A DNA stretch of 17,975 nt from JBDNFP01 sp041689775 (lineage in GTDB: Bacteria > Bacteroidota > Bacteroidia > Cytophagales > Spirosomataceae). This document shows positions 15,927 to 17,975 of the stretch, piece after piece. The notes under the pieces are model-generated. The model saw only the letters and a program-made list of their open reading frames with translations, was not told the DNA's origin and searched no databases. The stretch is taken from the NCBI GenBank assembly GCA_041689775.1, contig JBDNFP010000147.1, positions 1 through 17,975 on the forward strand, written 5' to 3'. The translations under genes were made by a program, and so were the position numbers. Numbering within the stretch: the stretch's first letter is position 1; each line of letters begins with the position of its first letter.

Positions 15927-17423
15927 ATGAATTCAATTACCCCTCGATTACTGCTTTGGATCGTGGTAATCGGAACTACGACCGGCTGCCACCGCGGACG
16001 TACTATTACGTTTCTGCATATCAATGATGTATACGAAATAACCCCGCTGGCAAACGGAAAAGAAGGAGGACTGGCCCGAGTAGCCTACATCAGCAAGGAG
16101 TTAAAGAAAAAAGACCCGAAGAATACCTATTTTGTGTTGGCCGGTGATTTTCTGAGCCCCTCGGTTATAGGAACATTACGCGACGAGGGAGAACGAATCA
16201 GGGGAAAACAAATGGTGGAGGTACTCAATACTGCCGGACTTGATTACGTGACTTTCGGCAACCACGAGTTTGATTATGACGACAACGTCCCCACGGTATT
16301 AAAACAACGCATTGAAGAATCCGAATTTGGGTGGGTAGCCGCCAATATGCAACTCCGCGAAGGCAATAAAGTAGTACCATTCAGCAAAGGCAGTGCTCCA
16401 TTTCCTACTTCACTGGTACTGGATAACGGCAAAATCCGCCTAGGCCTCTTCGGTGTCTGCCTTCCTGTCGACAAAGCTTTCGTGCAGGTGACCGATCCTT
16501 TCGATGCGGCCCGACTTGAATACGCAGGCCTGAAAGGCTGTACCGATGCCGTGGTAGTACTCACACACCTCAACATAGCCGATGACAAACGATTGGCCGA
16601 ACAACTCCCTGACCTCAGCTTAATCATGGGCGGACACGATCATGACCATATGAAACTTCAAGTTGGCAAAGTAGCAATAGCTAAAGCAGACGCGAATGCC
16701 AAAACCGTCTATATTCATCGGCTTCGCTTCAACCGAAAACACGAACTGGTACGCCTTAAATCAGAACTCAAAACGATTGATGACAGCGTACCCGAGGACT
16801 CTAAGACCGCAGTAGTAGTAGCCAAGTGGCAACAAATTGCCTCCAAGAGCTTTAAAGAGCAGGGTTTTGAACCAACCCAAGTGGTATATACTACCTCCGA
16901 GCCCTAGGATGGCCGGGAGTCTACCGTCCGTCGAGAACACGGCGCACTCACCACTACGATTGCCAAAAGTATGCATGACGCCTTCCCCGGAAGTGACCTT
17001 GCCGTTTTTAACGGGGGCTCCGTTCGGATTGATGACGTCTTGGAAGGGGCTGTTACTCAATATGATATTGTCAGGATTCTGCCCTTTGGTGGAGGCATGT
17101 CGCAGGCTACCATGACCGGAGAGCTACTATTCAAAGTATTGGAAGCCGGCCGGCTGAGTCGTGGTAAGGGCGGCTTTTTACATCACGCCAACGCCAGCTA
17201 CGACGAGAGGACCAATACCTGGTCCATCGCCAACCAACTTATTGATGAACAACGTACCTATCGGGTGGTAGTACCCGACTTCCTTCTGACCGGGAAAGAA
17301 TTCGGCATGAGTTTTCTAATTCCGGCCAATCCTGGCATCATCGTACCGATTTTCGCCCCAACCAAGGAAGACCCTCGCTCGGATATCCGAAAGGTATTTA
17401 TCGATTATCTACAAAAGCAGTAA
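15927..17423 (+). pseudogene. UshA-like 5'-nucleotidase/metallophosphatase split by in-frame TAG
   Basis: A single frame from ATG 15927 to TAA 17421-17423 encodes a 5'-nucleotidase family lipoprotein, but TAG at 16905-16907 interrupts it. Before the stop, 326 residues contain a lipoprotein-like signal (Cys21 after GTTTG) and a complete calcineurin-like metallophosphatase domain: FLHINDVYE (29-37), AGDFLSPS (72-79), GNHEFDYD (111-118), LTHLN (212-216) and GGHDHD (235-240). After the stop, 171 residues in the same frame form the 5'-nucleotidase C-terminal domain, opening DGRESTVR and containing FNGGSVRIDD. Family members read P-L-D-G-R here, so the stop replaces the expected Leu; TTG to TAG is one base. 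Both halves look otherwise undamaged, so this is a recent nonsense mutation, a sequencing error, or readthrough. An alternative start upstream (15885) gives no signal peptide at its N terminus and is not preferred. It probably hydrolyses nucleotides in the periplasm if intact. Confidence 0.9.
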
Positions 17424-17438
17424 AGGATACTTACCATT

Positions 17439-17504
17439 ATGACCACTTTATATAAAGTACTATTACTTCTTCAAATAATAATATTTTCACCGACCCCTCC
17501 ATGA
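17439..17504 (+). other. Leader-like 21-codon ORF overlapping the GH130 start
   Basis: ATG at 17439 opens a 21-codon frame encoding a hydrophobic peptide (MTTLYKVLLLL, then a short tail of Pro and Thr). Its TGA stop at 17502-17504 overlaps the GH130 ATG at 17501 in an ATGA arrangement. It may couple translation to GH130, be a remnant of an older signal peptide, or be chance. No ribosome-binding site decides the matter. Confidence 0.3.
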
Positions 17505-17975
17505 AAACTATATTCTCCGTACTGCTAGGCCTGTTTCTTTCCCTTTCGGCCGTAGCTCAATCGTGGCTGATTGGCCCTTTCAAAAAGCATAACGCGGCCA
17601 ACCCCGTCCTGACGGCATTAGCAACCAGTACTTTTGATTGCCCCGTGCGGGGCGAAACCGTCAACTGGGAAGAAAAGGATGTTTTTAATCCGGCAGCCGT
17701 AGTTCGCAACGGCAAAATATATCTGATTTACCGGGCCGAAGATAAGGTGGGAAAGTACAATGGTACCTCGCGTATCGGTATTGCTACGAGTGCCGATGGG
17801 CTACATTTTAAGCGAATGCCCAAGCCGGTATTCTATCCCGAAAATGACTTCATGAAAAAATATGAGTGGGAAGGTGGAGCCGAGGACCCACGCGTGGTAG
17901 AGACCGCCGATGGGCAGTACGTAATGACCTACACCTCCTACGACGGCGAGAAAGCCCGCCTGTGCGTAGCAACCC
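17501..17975 (+). CDS. Secreted GH130 glycosidase/phosphorylase (3' end outside window)
   Basis: The first 158 codons of a glycoside hydrolase family 130 protein (mannoside phosphorylase or beta-mannosidase group). A signal peptide, MKTIFSVLLGLFLSLSAVAQ, is cleaved after residue 19 or 20, pointing to the periplasm or outside. The five-bladed propeller start is visible: VFNPAAVV near residues 64-71, IYLIYRAEDKVGKYNGTSR from about 75, ATSADGLHF, and WEGGAEDPRVVE near 131-142, which is the family's G-G-x-E-D-P-R mark. Exported GH130 members more often hydrolyse beta-mannosides than phosphorolyse them, since phosphate is not handled as in the cytosol; this is inference. The C-terminal part, with the remaining active-site residues, is beyond the window. 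It starts 77 bp after the interrupted nucleotidase. Confidence 0.85.
   Translation, partial: MKTIFSVLLGLFLSLSAVAQSWLIGPFKKHNAANPVLTALATSTFDCPVRGETVNWEEKDVFNPAAVVRNGKIYLIYRAEDKVGKYNGTSRIGIATSADGLHFKRMPKPVFYPENDFMKKYEWEGGAEDPRVVETADGQYVMTYTSYDGEKARLCVAT

Noticed and set aside
16905..16907. TAG as a reassigned or recoded sense codon
   Set aside because: TAG ends the hydrolase, CE15, fabH and acyltransferase genes in this window, and no recoding element such as a SECIS-like hairpin or pyrrolysine gene was recognised. Nonsense mutation or sequencing error is simpler.

Overview
The window looks like chromosomal DNA of a Bacteroidota member, most likely a Cytophagales bacterium (Spirosoma/Dyadobacter-like). 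This is inferred from the gene order of the fatty-acid/phospholipid cluster, the lack of clear Shine-Dalgarno sequences, AT-rich upstream regions, and the carbohydrate-active and surface-protein families present. No rRNA, tRNA, CRISPR array, insertion sequence or phage gene was recognised. The standard code fits: TAG ends four genes here, beside TAA and TGA.

Layout. (1) 1-503: the last 33 codons of an unrecognised plus-strand gene, then about 400 bp with no supportable gene. (2) 504-6072, all minus strand: a sodium:solute symporter followed by a Tat-exported alpha/beta hydrolase; a myo-inositol oxygenase (MIOX) with a strong terminator; a secreted CE15-type glucuronoyl esterase; and a small Arg/Tyr-rich lipoprotein. 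MIOX and CE15 both lead to D-glucuronate, so this part may be a small sugar-acid supply locus. (3) 6285-7097, plus strand: a cytoplasmic transglutaminase-like protein that meets accC tail to tail at a bidirectional terminator. (4) 7196-12796, minus strand: the housekeeping cluster DUF177-rpmF-plsX-fabH-efp-accB-accC. It joins ribosomal protein L32, phospholipid and fatty-acid initiation, EF-P and the biotin carboxylase half of acetyl-CoA carboxylase. A 14-bp perfect hairpin with a U-tract lies between rpmF and plsX. (5) 12846-14307, minus strand: a PglD/NeuD-like hexapeptide acyltransferase and a predicted outer-membrane beta-barrel protein. (6) 14385-17975, plus strand: an M61 metallopeptidase, a UshA-like 5'-nucleotidase/metallophosphatase interrupted by an in-frame TAG exactly at the domain junction, and the start of a secreted GH130 glycosidase/phosphorylase that runs off the window.

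No clearly undescribed system was found. The observations most worth a second look are the single in-frame amber codon in the 5'-nucleotidase, the MIOX/CE15 neighbourhood with a palindrome upstream of MIOX, the terminator inside the rpmF-plsX junction, and a 21-codon leader-like ORF whose stop overlaps the GH130 start. Several start codons were moved from the longest reading frame to a nearby ATG, as noted per gene.
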